This document shows, in pieces, positions 37,244 to 40,007 of a stretch of 40,007 nucleotides of DNA. Numbering within the stretch: position 1 is the first letter of the stretch; each line of letters begins with the position of its first letter. Position numbers and translations under genes: made by a program. The DNA is from Paracoccaceae bacterium (lineage in GTDB: Bacteria; Pseudomonadota; Alphaproteobacteria; Rhodobacterales; Rhodobacteraceae): positions 1 to 40,007 of the forward strand of contig JAPORQ010000027.1 in NCBI GenBank assembly GCA_026710155.1, read 5' to 3'. Under the pieces are notes generated by a model. That model saw only the letters and a program-made list of their open reading frames with translations. It did not search any database and was not told the DNA's origin.

Positions 37244-39595
37244 TTGCCAATATTTTCTGCAGATCTAGAAGAATCCATCAAAAGGATACATCAGTTTGCT
37301 TCCCTGAGTGGGGATGAATATTTGACACTTGATCATCTGCTTTTGGCTCTTTTGGATGATCCCCCTGCATCGGAAGCAATCAATGCCTGTGGAATCGACC
37401 CCAATTTTATCAGGAACAAGGTCTTCAAATATCTTTACAACAATGTCGATGCCGATGAGTTGTTGAAATTCAAGGAGGTTTCCGAAAATCAGGTGCGTCC
37501 CTTGGCCCCAACAACAGGATTTGAAAAAGTCTTGAACCGTGCAACCATTCATGTACAGGGGGCGGGTCGTTCGGACATTGTAACCGGTGTGGATGTTTTG
37601 TTGGCCATTTTTTCAGAACGCCACAGCCATGCTAGAAATCTACTGGAGAATGTTGGACTAACCAGATATGATTTAACCAGATATCTTTCTCATGGAATCA
37701 CCAAGCAAAGGGTGATGGAAGGTTCCAGGGAATTAAATCCTTCGATTACACCGAGGTCCAAAACATTAAAAAGAAAAATTGAGAAGGGTGAACTCAAGAA
37801 AACTGCACTGGCTCAATACTGCATCAACCTTGTGGAACGGGCCAAAAATGGCAAGGTCGATCCACTTGTGGGTCGGGAAACAGAAGTCAAGCGTTGTTTC
37901 CAAACGCTGTTGCGTAGGAACAAGAACAATCCACTGCTCGTCGGTGACCCCGGTGTCGGTAAAACAACCATAGTCGAGGGAATGGCCCTGAAGATTGCCC
38001 AGGGTGACATTCCTGATGTATTGCAGGGCTTTACAATCTATTCCCTCAATATGGGCGCCTTGTTGGCTGGAACCAGATATCGGGGTGATTTTGAAGAAAG
38101 ACTATCCAATATTCTCAAGGAGTTGAGGCGAAAACAAAAAACGGCTTTGTTTATTGATGAAGTTCATACCCTGGTTGGTGCCGGTGCCACCAGCAACGGG
38201 TCCATGGATGCATCCAATCTGCTGAAGCCAAGCCTCCAGAATGGCACCCTTAAATGCATAGGCTCGACGACGCACAAGGATTTCAAGCAGCATTTTGAAA
38301 AGGATCGGGCCCTCTCCAGAAGATTTCAGAAAATTGATGTGAATGAACCCACGGAAGAGGAAACCTTCCAGATATTGAAGGGTATCAAGCCCAGGCTGGA
38401 ACACCATCATTCGGTTCGTTATACCAACGAAGCCCTGAAATCAACCGTCAAGCTTTCGGCAAGGTATATCAACAATCGAAAATTTCCGGACAAGGCCATT
38501 GACATCATTGATGAGGCAGGAGCCTCCAACAGATTGCGTTCCCAGTCAAGGATACGCAAAACCATAAGTGTACGGGATATCGAGGATACCTTTGCCGCAA
38601 TTGCCAAGGTTCCTTCCAAGAAATTGACGAGATCTGATTCAGTCGTTTTGAGTGATCTTGAAAAGAATCTCAAAATTGTCGTGTTCGGTCAGGATCCGGC
38701 CATTTCTTCTCTTACCAGTGCCATCAAGTTGAGCCGGGCTGGTCTTAGGGATCAGGAAAAGCCGGTTGGATCATATCTTTTTGCCGGACCAACGGGAGTC
38801 GGAAAAACAGAAGTGGCCCGACAATTGGCCGAGAATCTTGGGGCGAAACTATTGCGTTTCGACATGTCGGAGTTCATGGAAAAACATGCCGTATCACGTC
38901 TGATTGGTGCACCTCCGGGTTACATCGGTTTCGAACAGGGAGGCTTGCTTACCGACGGGGTTGATGAAAATCCACATTCTGTCGTGCTGCTGGATGAAAT
39001 AGAGAAGGCACATCCGGATGTATCCAACATCCTTCTTCAGGTCATGGATTATGGCAGATTGACGGATCATAGCGGTCGAACGGTTGATTTCAGAAACGCC
39101 ATCCTGATCATGACAACAAATGCGGGTGCCGTTGAGCTGGAAAAGAGCGCCGTCGGTTTTGGCAGGGAATCAAGGGAAGGCGAAGACAAAATTGCCATTG
39201 ATAAACTCTTTCCACCCGAATTCCGCAACCGGCTTGATGCAATCATCAGTTTCAAGGCCTTGGGTACCGATACGATAATCAAGGTCGTCCAGAAATTCAT
39301 CACCCAGTTGGAAGGTCAATTGATTGAACGGAATATCCAGATTGAGATTAGTGACCAGGCTTCGGAGTGGCTTGGTAAAAAGGGCTATGATACAAAAATG
39401 GGGGCTCGACCCCTGGCCCGTTTGATTCAGGAGGAAATCAAGAAACCCCTGGCTGATGAAATACTTTTTGGGAAGCTGCAAAAGGGTGGAAAAATCGAGA
39501 TTCGACTCAAGAAGGACAGATTGGAATTCAAGATTTCTTCTCCCCAAAAGAAACAATCATCCTTGACCAAGGTACCGCTTCTCACTTCGGGGTGA
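37244..39595 (+). CDS. clpA: ATP-dependent Clp protease ATP-binding subunit ClpA
   Basis: An AAA+ unfoldase that feeds ClpP. The 783-residue protein has an N-domain (DEYLTLDHLLLALLDDP), D1 with GDPGVGKTTIVEGMA near residue 234 and ALFIDEVHTLVGAG, and D2 with GPTGVGKTEVARQLA near residue 515 and VLLDEIEKAHPDV. It lacks the long middle domain of ClpB, which fits ClpA. The start is TTG at 37244, preceded by GGAGA; homology begins exactly there (PIFSADLEESI). No clpS is adjacent. Confidence 0.95.
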   Translation: MPIFSADLEESIKRIHQFASLSGDEYLTLDHLLLALLDDPPASEAINACGIDPNFIRNKVFKYLYNNVDADELLKFKEVSENQVRPLAPTTGFEKVLNRATIHVQGAGRSDIVTGVDVLLAIFSERHSHARNLLENVGLTRYDLTRYLSHGITKQRVMEGSRELNPSITPRSKTLKRKIEKGELKKTALAQYCINLVERAKNGKVDPLVGRETEVKRCFQTLLRRNKNNPLLVGDPGVGKTTIVEGMALKIAQGDIPDVLQGFTIYSLNMGALLAGTRYRGDFEERLSNILKELRRKQKTALFIDEVHTLVGAGATSNGSMDASNLLKPSLQNGTLKCIGSTTHKDFKQHFEKDRALSRRFQKIDVNEPTEEETFQILKGIKPRLEHHHSVRYTNEALKSTVKLSARYINNRKFPDKAIDIIDEAGASNRLRSQSRIRKTISVRDIEDTFAAIAKVPSKKLTRSDSVVLSDLEKNLKIVVFGQDPAISSLTSAIKLSRAGLRDQEKPVGSYLFAGPTGVGKTEVARQLAENLGAKLLRFDMSEFMEKHAVSRLIGAPPGYIGFEQGGLLTDGVDENPHSVVLLDEIEKAHPDVSNILLQVMDYGRLTDHSGRTVDFRNAILIMTTNAGAVELEKSAVGFGRESREGEDKIAIDKLFPPEFRNRLDAIISFKALGTDTIIKVVQKFITQLEGQLIERNIQIEISDQASEWLGKKGYDTKMGARPLARLIQEEIKKPLADEILFGKLQKGGKIEIRLKKDRLEFKISSPQKKQSSLTKVPLLTSG

Positions 39596-39965
39596 TCAAG
39601 CAACTTTTTCTTGGCAGGCGCTTAAAGCCAATTGTACATTAATCGCCCCCTCAAAGAAGCCTTTCATATTTACCAACTATCAGCAAGGTTTGAGCTTGTC
39701 ACAAGATAAGATAAAAAAGGGAATTATACCATTTCTCAAAAGTAACCATCAATAGGCATCTCTAATTAATATTTCTAATTTGGCCCGATTTCTACAGTAC
39801 CAATACACCTTTGGTAATGACCCAAAGGGGTTGTTTTTGAGTTGGATACCCCTAAGATATTTTATAATCTTCTATGAGTCAGTACTTTTGAGAAACGGTA
39901 TTGTATACATAAATAAAATGGGCTTGAGGTTGGGATTACATACTTGGATATGCAAGGCTTGACAA
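39596..39965. other. Gap between clpA and the right-edge gene
   Basis: 370 bases with no supported gene and no clear terminator. AAGGGAATTATAC at about 39717 resembles the IS-end motif seen at 21978 and 22640, but no partner repeat is visible nearby. Confidence 0.4.
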
Positions 39966-40007
39966 TCAATCCACCAGTTTACCGCGGTAATACTCAAACT
40001 GCTTCTG
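39966..40007 (-). CDS. hsdS: C-terminus of a probable type I restriction specificity subunit (partial)
   Basis: The last 13 codons on the minus strand read QKQFEYYRGKLVD followed by TGA at 39966-39968. The pattern Q-(F/Y)-EYYR-x-KL at the extreme C-terminus is typical of HsdS target-recognition subunits. Only 13 residues are visible, so this rests on a short motif; the remainder lies outside the window. Confidence 0.5.
   Translation of the reverse strand, partial: QKQFEYYRGKLVD

Noticed and set aside
39780-39962. 60-codon plus-strand frame near the right edge
   Set aside because: TTG start with no ribosome-binding site, AT-rich composition and no recognisable sequence.

Overview
The window looks like chromosomal DNA of a low- to moderate-GC alphaproteobacterium, most likely near the Rhodobacterales. 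Three things point there: the F1 ATP synthase genes atpHAGDC stand apart from any F0 genes; lgt, a MidA-type methyltransferase gene and pgeF form a chain; and a TIGR01459 HAD hydrolase, a class II pyrophosphatase and ribF lie close together. The lineage is inferred from gene content and protein resemblance recalled from memory, not from a database search.

Layout. 1-770: mobile-element debris fused to a truncated, frameshifted AlbA_2-domain gene. 868-3489 (-): ybjN-like gene, proC, csaA-like gene and a D-2-hydroxyacid dehydrogenase, closely packed. 3794-4048 (-): ubiK-like gene. 4186-9048 (+): lgt, midA-like gene, pgeF, an M24-fold protein without its metal ligands, and trxB. 9234-11313 (-): groES-groEL under a perfect CIRCE operator and a heat-shock-like promoter. 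12096-19503 (+): a ten-gene thiamine operon, thiD-thiO-thiS-thiG-thiE-thiF-thiY-tenA-thiZ-thiX, with almost every junction overlapping. 20045-21865 (+): class II pyrophosphatase and a HAD hydrolase. 21970-25450: an accessory island with IS66 and ISAs1 remnants enclosing an intact two-gene cassette (DUF2188 protein and a Rossmann-like/TIR-like protein) and a convergent coiled-coil ORF. 25457-28009 (+): ribF, a YcgN-type cysteine-cluster gene and a threonine aldolase. 28188-28775 (-): a DsbA-fold isomerase. 29046-30101 (+): prs. 30441-35304 (-): atpHAGDC. 35545-36309 (-) and 36374-37135 (+): a methyltransferase and gloB, divergent. 37244-39595 (+): clpA. The last 42 bases read as the C-terminus of a type I restriction specificity subunit on the minus strand.

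How it fits together. Most of the window is housekeeping: energy, protein folding and turnover, redox, nucleotide and cofactor supply. The thiamine operon joins thiazole synthesis and TMP assembly to a ThiXYZ-type pyrimidine importer and TenA, with no thiC in view. This suggests that the pyrimidine half is salvaged. The operon uses CGN arginine codons more than its AGA/AGG-rich neighbours and sits between two long non-coding flanks, so it may have been acquired as a block. A family of small inverted-repeat elements (about 130-190 bp) recurs at 178-250, 3658-3793 and 11707-11894. Their ends resemble the IS ends that border the accessory cassette, so one transposition system may have shaped all the accessory spots here.

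Best candidate for something undescribed: the 22756-23620 gene pair, held between two outward-facing IS ends and inserted between the HAD hydrolase gene and ribF.
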